In this document: positions 19,229 through 27,846 of the stretch, piece after piece
Layout of the letters: each line of letters opens with the position of its first letter
Numbering within the stretch: position 1 is the stretch's first letter
NCBI GenBank assembly: GCA_038246545.1
Contig: JBBRVW010000005.1
Location: 1 to 64,000, forward strand
Source: JBBRVW01 sp038246545
GTDB taxonomy: Bacteria > Actinomycetota > Actinomycetes > JACCUZ01
Direction of reading: 5' to 3'
Length of the DNA stretch: 64,000 bases
The notes under the pieces: generated by a model
The model's database searches: none
What the model was told of the DNA's origin: nothing
The model's input: the letters and a program-made list of their open reading frames with translations, nothing else
Position numbers and translations under genes: made by a program

Positions 19229-19735
19229 CTACTTCCGGAGCTCGACGACGGTCTTGCCGATACGGATCGGCACCCCGATCTTCACCAGCGTCGCGCTGGT
19301 GACCTTCGTCCGGTCGATGTAGGTGCCGTTGGTCGAGCCCATGTCCTCGACCAGCCACTGACCGTCGCGAGGGAAGAACCGCGCGTGCCGGCTCGAGACG
19401 TAGTCGTCGTCGAGGACGATCGTGGACTCCTGCGAGCGGCCGAGGGTGATCGGGGAGTCGGCGAGCCGGACCGTCGTCCCCGACAGCGCACCCTGCGTGA
19501 CGACCAGGGTGCTGGGCACGCCCCGCTTGCCCTTCGCCGGTTTCGGCGAGCGGTCCTTGCGCGATGCCATGGGCGGCGGCGTCGCGGGGCGACGAGGGTC
19601 GGCGCCGCGCTGCGGTGCGCGGCGTCCGAACAGGTCGGAGCGCATCACCGACACCGCGGTGAGCACGAACAGCCAGAGCACGGCGAGGAAGCCGAGCTTG
19701 ATGATCGTGAGCGTGAGCTCGCTCATCTCGCTCAC
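19229..19735 (-). CDS. fhaB: FHA-domain membrane protein FhaB (FipA)
   Basis: This 168-residue protein binds phosphothreonine through its FHA domain, linking PknA/PknB to cell division. An N-terminal helix (IIKLGFLAVLWLFVLTAV) anchors it. The FHA domain is at ~85-165, with LGRS, SSRHARF and STNGTYID. GTG 19735 is chosen because GAGGTGA stands seven bases before it, just after the fhaA stop. ATG 19726 (MSELTLT) is a close alternative, and an ATG at 19759 inside fhaA is less likely. Confidence 0.92.
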   Translation of the reverse strand: MSEMSELTLTIIKLGFLAVLWLFVLTAVSVMRSDLFGRRAPQRGADPRRPATPPPMASRKDRSPKPAKGKRGVPSTLVVTQGALSGTTVRLADSPITLGRSQESTIVLDDDYVSSRHARFFPRDGQWLVEDMGSTNGTYIDRTKVTSATLVKIGVPIRIGKTVVELRK

Positions 19736-19742
19736 CGGGCGG

Positions 19743-20456
19743 TCACCTCGCACCTTCATGGAACACCATGACGGTGCTGCCGAGTCGCACCTGGGCGCCG
19801 CCGCGCAGCCGCTGCTCGTCGACCCGTCGGCCGTCGACCACGACGCCGTTGGTGGAGCCGAGGTCGACCACGGTGACGTCGCCGCCCGAGCGGCGCAGCT
19901 CGGCGTGGTTGCGCGAGATGCCCGGGTCGTCGATGCGCAGGTCGCTCTCGGCGCCCCGGCCGATCCGGGTCACGGCCCGCGTGAGGGCGTACGTCGTGGT
20001 GCCCACCTCGACCCACGGAACCGCCGTGCCGCTGCCACCGGCCGGCACAGCGGTGGCCGCACCCGCGGCCTCGTTGGCCGTGGCCCCGGCGACCGCAGCG
20101 CTGCGGACCTGGAAGCGGCCGGTGGCCAGCTCGTCGTCGCGCTCGAAGGTCACGGTGACCGGGCCGATGAAGGCGTAGCCCTGCTCGTCGGCGTGCTCGC
20201 GGACCATCGCGGCCAGCTCGGCGCCCAGCGCCTCCGCGTAGAGGTTGAGCCGCTCGTGGTCGCTCTCGCCGAGGGCCACCGTGAACGCGTTCGGCACCAT
20301 GGTGCGACCGCGGGCCACGATCGCGGCCCGGTCGTCGCACTCGCGCTGGAGCGCGCTGGCGATCTCGACCGGCTGCACCTCGGCCTTGAAGGCCCGCGCG
20401 AACGGCCGGTTGACCATCTCCTCGATGCGTCGCTCGAATCGCTGCAGGACGCCCAT
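19743..20456 (-). CDS. fhaA: FHA-domain protein FhaA (DUF3662 + FHA)
   Basis: This 237-residue cytoplasmic protein has an N-terminal DUF3662 domain (residues ~1-115, opening MGVLQRFERRIEEMVN), a flexible Ala/Gly linker and a C-terminal FHA domain. The FHA motifs are IGRGAES, ISRNHAEL and GSTNGVVV. In mycobacteria FhaA binds phosphorylated MviN/MurJ-type partners. It is first in the signalling operon. The start is fixed by a near-perfect GAGGAGGTGA ribosome site (minus strand, 20465-20474). Confidence 0.94.
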   Translation of the reverse strand: MGVLQRFERRIEEMVNRPFARAFKAEVQPVEIASALQRECDDRAAIVARGRTMVPNAFTVALGESDHERLNLYAEALGAELAAMVREHADEQGYAFIGPVTVTFERDDELATGRFQVRSAAVAGATANEAAGAATAVPAGGSGTAVPWVEVGTTTYALTRAVTRIGRGAESDLRIDDPGISRNHAELRRSGGDVTVVDLGSTNGVVVDGRRVDEQRLRGGAQVRLGSTVMVFHEGAR

Positions 20457-20464
20457 CGGTGAGG

Positions 20465-20474
20465 TCACCTCCTC
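20465..20474 (-). promoter_or_regulatory. Strong ribosome-binding site for fhaA
   Basis: The minus strand reads GAGGAGGTGA, almost fully complementary to the 16S rRNA 3' end, eight bases before the ATG at 20456. It rules out the longer upstream reading of this frame. Confidence 0.8.
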
Positions 20475-20774
20475 GGGCAGGGCCGGCCGGGGCGGGGTGG
20501 GCCCCGGGGGCGGGTCGGTCGCGGTGGGCGGACGGGTGCGCAGGGTCGGGCGGTCGCGGAGAAGTCGGGTGAGCCCGGCCACGTGATCGTAGCCGGGCCC
20601 GTTGCCCCGCTCCCTTCCCCGGGACGCGCCGCCGTAGTCCCCCGGCGGATTCCGACTGTGCGCTGCCGCACCGGACACGCCGTCCGCGCGGTGTGTCCGC
20701 GCACATTCGGCGTCGGGCACGAGCCGGATCGAGGTGGGGTCGCACGCTCGCCCCCTGATATCCTTCCGGGGCTC
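20475..20774. other. Intergenic region between fhaA and tRNA-Leu
   Basis: These 300 bases separate the divergent fhaA operon and tRNA-Leu and should hold both promoters. On the plus strand TATCCT (20759-20764) lies 10 bases before the tRNA. On the minus strand TACGAT (20586-20591) could be a -10 for the fhaA operon. A CCGCCG/CGGCGG hairpin (20629-20648) is also visible. No convincing -35 boxes or small gene were found. Confidence 0.5.
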
Positions 20775-20858
20775 GCGCGAGTGGCGGAATAGGCAGACGC
20801 GCACGGTTCAGGTCCGTGTGTCCGAAAGGACGTGGGGGTTCAACTCCCCCCTCGCGCA
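20775..20858 (+). tRNA. tRNA-Leu(CAG)
   Basis: This class II tRNA has a long variable arm. The acceptor stem GCGCGAG pairs with CTCGCGC. The anticodon stem CACGG/CCGTG encloses TTCAGGT, with anticodon CAG at 20809-20811. The T region is GGTTCAACTCC, the discriminator A is at 20858, and CCA is encoded at 20859-20861. Confidence 0.97.
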
Positions 20859-20864
20859 CCAGCT

Positions 20865-20903
20865 GCGACCGGCGCCGGACCCGCACGGTCCGGCGCCGGT
20901 CGC
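20865..20903 (+). terminator. Perfect 17-bp hairpin after tRNA-Leu
   Basis: GCGACCGGCGCCGGACC (20865-20881) pairs perfectly with 20887-20903 across a CGCAC loop. It starts four bases after the encoded CCA and ends 57 bases before the stop of the minus-strand ASCH gene, so it may serve both strands. There is no T-run. Confidence 0.8.
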
Positions 20904-20959
20904 GTCTCCGGGCGGTCGGACCGTGCCGGACCACGCCGGACCGCCCGCCCCCGGCCGTC

Positions 20960-21472
20960 TCAGTCGGCGAGGGCTGGTGGCCAGACGACGCGGAACCGCT
21001 CGAAGACCACCTCGAGGTCGTCGGTGAGCTCGGTACCCCTGGTGGCGCACATGCGGGCGAAGAAGTCCCGGTGCGCCGCCAGCCAGTACGCCCGGCTCCG
21101 GTCGCCCTCGCCCTCGTCCCAGGCGAAGGCGTCGTCGACCGACTCGAGGACGCCGACCCGCAGCTCGGTCGAGCGCAGGACCACCCGGGGGGTGCCCGCG
21201 CCGTCGCAGACCACCCAGTGACCGCCGATCCGGGGCAGCGGCTCCCGCTCGGCGACGAAGTCGGCGACCAGGCCGGCCGTGGCGCGCTTGGGACCCTGGG
21301 TCACCAGCCCGAGCAGCTCGTCGGCCAGCTCCACCGAGTCGCCGAAGCGACTGACCGGCGGGTCGGTCTCGCCGGCCGCTGTGGCCGGGTGGGCCGCGGC
21401 GTAGCCGGCCCACATCGCCGTCGCGGCGGCCTGGTCGTGCGGGGGGAGCGGCGTGCGGACGGTCCCGGTCAC
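20960..21472 (-). CDS. ASCH domain-containing protein
   Basis: This 170-residue cytoplasmic protein has an ASCH fold, an RNA-binding-like beta-barrel related to PUA. The characteristic stretch GPKRATAGL (~60-70) and the central hydrophobic strands IGGHWVVCDG and PRVVLRSTEL match the family. The end EVVFERFRVV is also typical. ASCH proteins have been linked to RNA or nucleotide amide hydrolysis, but no activity can be assigned here. The GTG start overlaps the stop of the 84-residue gene upstream. Confidence 0.85.
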   Translation of the reverse strand: MTGTVRTPLPPHDQAAATAMWAGYAAAHPATAAGETDPPVSRFGDSVELADELLGLVTQGPKRATAGLVADFVAEREPLPRIGGHWVVCDGAGTPRVVLRSTELRVGVLESVDDAFAWDEGEGDRSRAYWLAAHRDFFARMCATRGTELTDDLEVVFERFRVVWPPALAD

Positions 21473-21723
21473 GCGCTGCCAGCGCCGGCGGGGTCAGCCG
21501 CCAGTCCCTCGACCAGGGCGTTGACCAGCTCGGGGACGTCGCCGCGCTCCACCCGCATGGTGGCGACGCAGCAGCCGGCCCGCCAGACGCTCAGGACCAC
21601 GAGTCCCTCGTCGTCGTGCCAGGTGACCCGCATCCAGCGGTCGTCGCCGCGGGCGTCGCGCAGGACGGCGCCGCCCGTGGGCAGCGCGACGACCTGTCCC
21701 TGCCCGGCACCGGTGGCGGCCAC
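21469..21723 (-). CDS. Small conserved hypothetical protein (84 aa)
   Basis: This 84-residue protein is predicted to form beta-strands (GQVVALPTGGAVLRD, WMRVTWHDDEGLVVLSVW) followed by one helix (VPELVNALVEGLA). Two adjacent Cys residues (AGCCVATM) are its most distinctive feature. It has no signal or membrane segment. Its stop overlaps the ASCH start by four bases (GTGA), so the pair is probably co-translated. I do not recognise a family. Confidence 0.65.
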   Translation of the reverse strand: MAATGAGQGQVVALPTGGAVLRDARGDDRWMRVTWHDDEGLVVLSVWRAGCCVATMRVERGDVPELVNALVEGLAADPAGAGSA

Positions 21724-21931
21724 AGGTCCATTCTGCGGCGCCGGGCCCGCGCGCGGAAGGCCCCGGGATGCAGGGAGTGGCTGCGAGATCGCTGGGCTCC
21801 GGCTGGGAGACCGGACCCCCGGCCGCGGCCGGGACGTGCAACGGCGCCGGTCGCGGGCCCCTCCTCCCGCGACCGACGCCGTCGATCGGGTGCCGTGCGC
21901 CGCGGGGTCGAGCTGCCGGCGGCCTCGGCGG

Positions 21932-22675
21932 TCAGAACATCCGCGACCAGGTCTTCGGCCCGACGTTCCCGCGGCCGCGCCAGCCCTGGGCCTTCTGGTA
22001 CCGCGCCACCGCGTGCCGGGTGTACGTGCCGTAGTAGCCGGTCTGCCGCAGGTGCAGCCGTCCCTGGACCCGCTTGACCGTCGCGCCGGTGCTGCCGCGG
22101 CGCAGGGTGTGGGAGAAGGTGGCGACCGTGCCGGACGACGTCCGCCTGGTGCTCGTCGAGAGGCGAAGCGGGCGGCGGAACACCTCGGCCACCCAGACCC
22201 GGCCGTCGACGGTCACCGCACCGATGCCGACCTCGGTGTAGTCGCGGTCGAGGATGTTGGCCTTGTGGGCGGGGCTCAGCATGAAGGCCACGTGCACCGT
22301 CAGCGCGTCCGGGCCGTAGCCGACGTTCTCGCCGACCCAGCGCCAGTTGGTGACGTCCGAGGTGAGTGTCGGGTTGTGGTACAGCGAGGTCCGGCCGGCC
22401 ATCCGGCGGGCCTGGGCCCGGGCGACCTCGACCAGTGCGGCCCGCGGGGTCAGCCGCGGGATGCCGCGCGTGGCGCGCTCGTGGTTGAGCCTGGTCGTGA
22501 ACACGTCCTCGACCGAGCTGGCGCCCGCAGGAGCCGCGGTCGCGGCGCCGGTGACCAGCGCGGTGACGACGACGGCGAGCGCCGTCAGGAACGCGGCGAC
22601 CGTCCGCCGGGGAGCGCGCGCCGAGCCCACCTGCGCGCCGTGCGGCGCGGTCTGGCGGGAGGGGGTGTGAGCCAC
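21932..22675 (-). CDS. Secreted CAP-domain protein with C-terminal peptidoglycan-binding-like domain
   Basis: This 247-residue protein has a signal peptide (hydrophobic stretch VAAFLTALAVVVTALVTGA, cleavage near AAPAGA). A CAP/SCP domain follows (~55-165), with TRLNHERATRG, GENVGYGP and SPAHKANIL. A C-terminal domain of the PG-binding-1 type (~185-247) has LRRGSTGATVKRVQ and GYYGTYTRHAV. It is probably an envelope protein tethered to peptidoglycan. The function of bacterial CAP proteins is largely unknown. Confidence 0.9.
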   Translation of the reverse strand: MAHTPSRQTAPHGAQVGSARAPRRTVAAFLTALAVVVTALVTGAATAAPAGASSVEDVFTTRLNHERATRGIPRLTPRAALVEVARAQARRMAGRTSLYHNPTLTSDVTNWRWVGENVGYGPDALTVHVAFMLSPAHKANILDRDYTEVGIGAVTVDGRVWVAEVFRRPLRLSTSTRRTSSGTVATFSHTLRRGSTGATVKRVQGRLHLRQTGYYGTYTRHAVARYQKAQGWRGRGNVGPKTWSRMF

Positions 22676-22782
22676 GTGGTGTCGTCTCCGAAGTCGGGAG
22701 TGGTGCCCTCACTACGTCGGCGCCGGCCGGCCGGGGCATGACTCCGCTGATCGGGTGACGCGCCGTGCGGCACACTTGACGC

Positions 22783-23643
22783 GTGCCTGAACTGCCCGAG
22801 GTGGAGGCATTGGCTGCCTTCCTCACCGAACGCGCGGTCGGCCGCGTCGTGGCGCGGGTCGACCTGGCCGCCCTGAGCGTGCTGAAGACCTACGACCCCC
22901 CGGTCAGCTCGCTCCAGGGCCTCGAGATCACCGGTGTGGCCCGCCACGGCAAGTTCCTCGACCTCGACGTCTCCGGGCTGCACTTGGTCACGCACCTGGC
23001 CCGGGCCGGCTGGCTCCGGTGGTCGGACGCGCTGTCCGACGTCCCGCCGCGGATGGGCAAGGGACCGCTGGGCGCCCGCGTGCACCTCGACGACGGCTCC
23101 GGCTTCGACCTCACGGAGGCCGGCACCCAGAAGCGGCTGGCCGTCTACGTCGTGCACTCGCCCTACGACGTGCCCGGCATCGCCCGGCTGGGCCCCGACC
23201 CGCTCTCCCCCGGGTTCGGCCGCGACGACCTGGCCGCGCTGCTCACCGGATCCCGCCAGCAGCTCAAGGGGCTGCTGCGCGACCAGTCCGTGCTGGCCGG
23301 GGTGGGCAACGCGTACTCCGACGAGGTCCTGCACGCGGCCCGGCTGTCCCCGTTCCGGCTCGGCTCCTCGCTCAGCGACGCCGAGGTGGACGAGCTGTGG
23401 ACGGCACTGCAGACCGTGCTGCGCGACGCCGTCGCCCGGGCGACGGGGCTGCGAGCCGGCGAGCTGAAGAAGGAGAAGAAGCTCGCCCTGCAGGTGCACG
23501 GCCGCACCGGCGCGGCCTGTCCGGTCTGCGGCGACACGATCCGAGAGGTCTCCTTCGCGGACTCGTCCCTGCAGTACTGCCCCACCTGCCAGACCGGTGG
23601 CAAGCCGCTGGCCGACCGGCGCCTGTCCCGCCTCCTCAAGTAG
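22783..23643 (+). CDS. Fpg/Nei-family DNA glycosylase
   Basis: This 286-residue base-excision repair enzyme removes oxidised bases and nicks the abasic site. The catalytic N-terminus PELPEVE, exposed after Met removal, is intact (Pro2, Glu3). The H2TH region is near LKGLLRDQSVLAGVGNAY. The C-terminal zinc finger has CPVC and CPTC pairs. The H-K-F region around RHGKFLDLDV is consistent with the family. A CACACT element six bases before the GTG start might be a -10 for a leaderless transcript. Whether it is Fpg or Nei-like is not certain; many actinobacteria have several. Confidence 0.93.
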   Translation: MPELPEVEALAAFLTERAVGRVVARVDLAALSVLKTYDPPVSSLQGLEITGVARHGKFLDLDVSGLHLVTHLARAGWLRWSDALSDVPPRMGKGPLGARVHLDDGSGFDLTEAGTQKRLAVYVVHSPYDVPGIARLGPDPLSPGFGRDDLAALLTGSRQQLKGLLRDQSVLAGVGNAYSDEVLHAARLSPFRLGSSLSDAEVDELWTALQTVLRDAVARATGLRAGELKKEKKLALQVHGRTGAACPVCGDTIREVSFADSSLQYCPTCQTGGKPLADRRLSRLLK

Positions 23644-23678
23644 GGGGGACCTTCAGGCGACCGGTGAAAGTTCCCCCT
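23642..23678 (+). terminator. Imperfect 14-bp hairpin after fpg/nei
   Basis: AGGGGGGACCTTCA (23642-23655) pairs with TGAAAGTTCCCCCT (23665-23678), with one G-T pair and one mismatch, across a 9-base loop. It begins at the stop codon of the glycosylase gene. Confidence 0.6.
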
Positions 23679-23711
23679 CTCGGGGTGAACCTCGTCACTC
23701 TCCGCGACGTC

Positions 23712-23717
23712 TAGACT
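23712..23717 (+). promoter_or_regulatory. Probable -10 element for the DUF4012 gene
   Basis: TAGACT matches the actinobacterial -10 pattern and recurs before rmlD and the 56853 epimerase gene. It implies a 5' leader of about 100 bases before the GTG at 23823. Confidence 0.45.
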
Positions 23718-23822
23718 GGTGAGTCCGGGTGCGGCATGTGCCCGGGCACTTGTGCGTGCCTGACCCATCGGCACCACCGCCGCCAGCCGGAGTTCCCGCC
23801 GGCCCGCCCAGGACAGGACCCC

Positions 23823-25808
23823 GTGACCTCGACCGCCACCCCGCCTGACGTGTCGGCGAAGGTGCGCACCCGGTCGATCGGTCGTCGGCGCCGGGTCAAG
23901 CCGACCCCGCGACGGCGCTGGGCCGGCCCGGTGGCAGCCCTGGCGCTGGTCGGCCTGGTGCTCCTCGGGATCTGGGTCTGGTGGCTCGCGACCGGTCTGC
24001 TCGACGCCGCCCGCACCGTGCAGGACCGCGCCGCGGTGGCCCAGACCGAGCTCGAGCAGTTCCGGGACACCCTCAAGGCCGGCGACGAGGTGCAGGCGAA
24101 GGCGCACCTCGACGCCGGGCAGAAGGCGCTGGCCGAGGCCAGGGACGCCGCCCAGGTCCGCCAGGTGCGGATGGCCAAGGGCCTGCCCTACGTCGGCAGC
24201 ACGGTCGACGACCTCGACCACCTGCTCGCAGCGGCCGGCATCATGACCCGGTCCGGGACCAGTGCCCTCAAGGTCTACGAGAACTTCTCCGGCGAGGACT
24301 CGAAGCTGTTCACGAACGGGCGCTTTAGCATCCCGGCGATCCGGCAGGCGCAGGGCTCGGCCGAGAGGATCAAGGCCTCGATGGACCGGGCCCAGGCCCA
24401 GCTCGAGCAGGTCACGGGCCACGGGCCCAAGGGCGGCCAGGCGCTGGAGAAGAAGAAGTCGGCGCTGGCGCAGATCGCCTCGCTGCGCCAGGAGATCGTG
24501 TCCCTCGGCCCGCTGCTCGACTCCATGCCGGACGCGGTCGGCGCCAACGGGAAGAAGACCTACCTCGTCGCGATCATGAACCCGGCCGAGATGCGGGCCT
24601 CCGGTGGTGCCCCGCTCTCGGTGGCGTTCGTGCGGTTCAACGACGGCAAGATGTCGGTGCCCGAGAAGGGCCAGACCTCGGCGCTGACCAACACCAACGC
24701 CGAGTTCTACTGGGACCGGCTCAGCGGCAAGAACGACCCGTTCGCGCTGCCGGCTGGTGCGGCGGAGCGGTTCGTCAACACGACGTTCAACCCGGACTTC
24801 GCCACCTCCGGCGAGCAGATGGTGCGGGCCACCCCCGCCAACTTCGGCCGCAAGACCGACGGCGTCATCGCGCTCGACATCGCCGCCATCGGACACCTGC
24901 TCGACCTGACCGGTCCGATCAAGACCGACTTCTACGGCACCCTGACCGGCAAGAACCTCGCGAAGAAGCTGGTCGTCAAGGCGTATACCTTCGGCAGCGA
25001 CGACGCGTCCGTGGGCATCCGGCACGACGTCAACGACCAGCTGATGACCGTGATGCTCAGCCGGCTCACCGACGGCGGCGGCTTGATCGGCAAGGCCCGG
25101 GCCCTCGGCCTGGCGATCCCCGGCCGGCACCTGCAGATGTACTTCCGCGACCCCAAGCTGCAGAAGGTCGTCGTCGAGAAGGGGCTGGGCGGCACCGTCC
25201 CGGTACGCAGGACCGGCAACCTCTCGGCCGTCTACACCCAGAACGGCAACGGCAACAAGATGGACGTGTTCCAGAAGCGCACGGTCAGCGAGACCGTGAA
25301 GCTGCGCGCCGACGGCTCCGCCCTGGTCCGTCGGACCGTCCACCTCGAGAACCCCACCCCGCCGTACACGGCTCCGTTCCCGGACCGGCACCGCGGCTAC
25401 GACACCCGCTGGGCCACCAACCTCGTCATCAACCTGATGCCCGTGGGCGCGAAGGTCACCAAGCAGCCGGTCGTCGCGCTGGCCGCCACCGTCGCCTCCG
25501 GCCAGGACCAGGACGGCCACACGTATGCCAAGGCGGCTGTCTCGCTCCCCCCGGACGGCTCGGCCGACGTGAGCTGGAGCTACCTCGTGAAGAACGCAGC
25601 CGTGGTCAAGGGCGACCGGATGTACTTCCGCGACTACGTCGCCCCGCAGGCGATGCTCAACAGCCCCACGCTGGACCTCACCGTGGCGGCGCCGAAGGGC
25701 TGGGTGGCCCAGCCGGCCAAGGGCTGGACCTCGGACGGCGACACGGTCGCGACCAGCGTGCCGATGGACCACCTCCAGGTCCTCAAGGTGCTGCTCACCA
25801 AGAGGTAG
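23823..25808 (+). CDS. DUF4012 domain-containing membrane protein
   Basis: This 661-residue protein has a short basic cytoplasmic start (RRRRVKPTPRRRW), one membrane helix (VAALALVGLVLLGIWVWWLA), a helical/coiled region (~60-260) and the large DUF4012 domain. The domain includes the family's MNPAEMRASGG motif and a conserved TDFYGTLTG-type segment. It lies mostly outside the cell. DUF4012 genes often stand near surface polysaccharide clusters, and one begins 2 kb further on. The GTG at 23823 is chosen over an in-frame upstream start (23736) that adds Cys/His-rich, non-homologous sequence. The function is unknown. Confidence 0.88.
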   Translation: MTSTATPPDVSAKVRTRSIGRRRRVKPTPRRRWAGPVAALALVGLVLLGIWVWWLATGLLDAARTVQDRAAVAQTELEQFRDTLKAGDEVQAKAHLDAGQKALAEARDAAQVRQVRMAKGLPYVGSTVDDLDHLLAAAGIMTRSGTSALKVYENFSGEDSKLFTNGRFSIPAIRQAQGSAERIKASMDRAQAQLEQVTGHGPKGGQALEKKKSALAQIASLRQEIVSLGPLLDSMPDAVGANGKKTYLVAIMNPAEMRASGGAPLSVAFVRFNDGKMSVPEKGQTSALTNTNAEFYWDRLSGKNDPFALPAGAAERFVNTTFNPDFATSGEQMVRATPANFGRKTDGVIALDIAAIGHLLDLTGPIKTDFYGTLTGKNLAKKLVVKAYTFGSDDASVGIRHDVNDQLMTVMLSRLTDGGGLIGKARALGLAIPGRHLQMYFRDPKLQKVVVEKGLGGTVPVRRTGNLSAVYTQNGNGNKMDVFQKRTVSETVKLRADGSALVRRTVHLENPTPPYTAPFPDRHRGYDTRWATNLVINLMPVGAKVTKQPVVALAATVASGQDQDGHTYAKAAVSLPPDGSADVSWSYLVKNAAVVKGDRMYFRDYVAPQAMLNSPTLDLTVAAPKGWVAQPAKGWTSDGDTVATSVPMDHLQVLKVLLTKR

Positions 25809-25829
25809 CCGGCCGTCACCCGATGCGTC

Positions 25830-25858
25830 TTGGCAGGGTCAGCCAGCATGGATAGGTT
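25830..25858 (+). promoter_or_regulatory. Sigma-70-like promoter for the 5'-nucleotidase gene
   Basis: TTGGCA (25830-25835) and TAGGTT (25853-25858) are separated by exactly 17 bases, the best -35/-10 pair seen in the window. The ATG follows at 25893, giving a leader of about 28 bases. Confidence 0.65.
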
Positions 25859-25892
25859 GCGCGGCACCGCTTCGCAACCCTCGGGGAGAACC

Positions 25893-27770
25893 ATGTCCGT
25901 CCGTCACCTGCGACTCACCACGGCCGCCGCTGCCGCAGCACTCGCTGCGACCGCACTCCTCGGGTCGGGAGCCGCCACCGCAGCGCCCGCCCAGGGCAAC
26001 CCGCACCTGCTGAACCTGCAGATCCTGTCGTTCAACGACTTCCACGGGAACCTCGAGCCCCCGTCGGGGTCCAGCGGCCGCGTCATCGTCAGCGACAACT
26101 ACCGCGAGACGTCGACGACCACCAACGGGAACACCACGTACGCGATCACGGCGGACACCGTGAACGCTGGCGGCGTCAGCTACCTGGCGACCCACCTCTC
26201 CCAGGCCCGCCAGGGACACCCGGACACCGTGACGGTCGCCGCCGGCGACATCGTCGGAGCCTCGCCGCTGCTCAGTGCAGCGTTCCACGACGAGCCCACC
26301 ATCGAGGCGATGAACAACCTCGGCCTCGAGGCCACGGCGGTCGGCAACCACGAGTTCGACGAGGGCTTCCAGGAGCTCCAGCGACTCGACGCGGGTGGCT
26401 GCCTCGACGACGGTGCGGGCAAGGACAACCAGGACTCCTGCCCGGCTGGCAAGTCGTTCACCGGCGCGGACTTCGCCATTCTCGCCGCGAACGTCAAGTA
26501 CGCCGGCACGGACCAGACCATCCTGCCCGGCACCTGGGTCAAGACCTTCCCCAACGGCGCCAAGGTCGGCTTCATCGGCATGACGCTGAAGGAGACGCCG
26601 TCGATCGTCACCCAGGCCGGTGTGCAGGGCCTCGAGTTCACCGACGAGGTCACGACGGCCAACGCTGCGGCCAAGCAGCTCATGAAGCAGGGTGTCAAGG
26701 CGATCGTGGTGCTGCTGCACCAGGGCGCCACGCCGCTGCGCACCGCGAGCTTCACCGGCCCGAACACCTCGTCGACGACGCTCGAGCACCGCTATGACTG
26801 GGCCTGCGACCTCAGTGGGCAGAGCCAGGGGCTGGACCCGACGAGCGCCGTGCTGCCGATCGCGGAGAACCTCAGCCCGCAGATCGACATGATCATCTCG
26901 GGCCACACCCACCAGCCCTACGTCTGCGACATTCCCGACCCGGACGGCAACAGCCGCCTCGTCACCAGTGCCTCGTCCTTCGGTCGGCTGTTCACCGAGA
27001 CCGACCTCGTCTACAACGCGAAGTCGCGAGACATCGTGCGCGCCTCGGTCAAGGGGGCGAACAAGGTCGTGACCCGGACGGTCGCTCCGGATGCCACCGA
27101 GAACTCGCTCATCGCGATGTACAAGCAGCTCATCGCGCCGATCGCCAACAAGGTGATCGGCACGATCGGCACGAAGACGATCAGCCGGTCGAAGACCAAC
27201 GGTGAATCGCCGCTGGGCGACCTGATCGCCGACTCTCAGCGCACCGACCCGAGCGTCGTCAAGGGGAGCAAGGTTCCGCAGATCGCGTTCATGAACCCTG
27301 GCGGCATCCGGGCCGACCTGATCTCGACGGACACGACGGCACCGTTCGACGTGACCTACGAGCAGGCGTTCACGGTGCAGCCGTTCAACAACTACGTCGT
27401 GTCGATGGACATGACCGGGGCCCAGGTCAAGGACCTGCTGCGCCAGCAGTGGTCCGGGTCGAACGGCGGCTCGGCGAACGAGAAGTTCCTCGAGGTCTCT
27501 GACGGCTTCCGCTACACCTACTCAGGCGTCGCCGGCGGCCGGGTCCTGGGTGACGTCACCTTCAACGGTGCCCAGCTGGGCGGCGGCACGGTCTATCGCG
27601 TGGTCGCCAACAGCTTCCTCTCCGACGGCGGCGACAACTTCGCCGCGTTCAGGCTCGGTCAGGACAAGCTGATCGGTGGCCTCGACATCGACTCGCTGGC
27701 CCGCTACCTCACGGCCAACCCGGGCTACCAGCCGCTCGCGCCGGGCACCCGGATCGTCAAGACCGGCTGA
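25893..27770 (+). CDS. Secreted bifunctional metallophosphatase/5'-nucleotidase
   Basis: This 625-residue UshA-like enzyme hydrolyses extracellular nucleotides. A Sec signal peptide (residues 1 to ~31, Ala-rich, ending ATAAPA) directs export. The N-terminal metallophosphatase domain has NDFHGN, GDIVGASP, GNHEFDEG and GHTHQPY for two metal ions. The C-terminal nucleotidase domain carries NPGGIRADL, the substrate-binding FNNYV and GGDNFAAF. GGGGAGAA precedes the ATG at 25893. It is probably wall-associated or released and used for phosphate and nucleoside scavenging. Confidence 0.94.
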   Translation: MSVRHLRLTTAAAAAALAATALLGSGAATAAPAQGNPHLLNLQILSFNDFHGNLEPPSGSSGRVIVSDNYRETSTTTNGNTTYAITADTVNAGGVSYLATHLSQARQGHPDTVTVAAGDIVGASPLLSAAFHDEPTIEAMNNLGLEATAVGNHEFDEGFQELQRLDAGGCLDDGAGKDNQDSCPAGKSFTGADFAILAANVKYAGTDQTILPGTWVKTFPNGAKVGFIGMTLKETPSIVTQAGVQGLEFTDEVTTANAAAKQLMKQGVKAIVVLLHQGATPLRTASFTGPNTSSTTLEHRYDWACDLSGQSQGLDPTSAVLPIAENLSPQIDMIISGHTHQPYVCDIPDPDGNSRLVTSASSFGRLFTETDLVYNAKSRDIVRASVKGANKVVTRTVAPDATENSLIAMYKQLIAPIANKVIGTIGTKTISRSKTNGESPLGDLIADSQRTDPSVVKGSKVPQIAFMNPGGIRADLISTDTTAPFDVTYEQAFTVQPFNNYVVSMDMTGAQVKDLLRQQWSGSNGGSANEKFLEVSDGFRYTYSGVAGGRVLGDVTFNGAQLGGGTVYRVVANSFLSDGGDNFAAFRLGQDKLIGGLDIDSLARYLTANPGYQPLAPGTRIVKTG

Positions 27771-27790
27771 GCTCCGCACGCCGCACGCGC

Positions 27791-27822
27791 GAGGGCCGCG
27801 ACCCGCACGGGTCGCGGCCCTC
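27791..27822. terminator. Bidirectional 14-bp terminator hairpin
   Basis: GAGGGCCGCGACCC (27791-27804) pairs perfectly with GGGTCGCGGCCCTC (27809-27822) across a GCAC loop. It stands between the convergent nucleotidase and rmlC genes and marks the left border of the glycan locus. Confidence 0.85.
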
Positions 27823-27846
27823 GCCGCGTCCCGACACCCGCTGCGC

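Noticed and set aside
20816..22741. Plus-strand frame (641 codons) from tRNA-Leu to the CAP gene
   Set aside because: Starts within the tRNA and runs antisense to the ASCH, 84-aa and CAP genes; composition is of mirror type.
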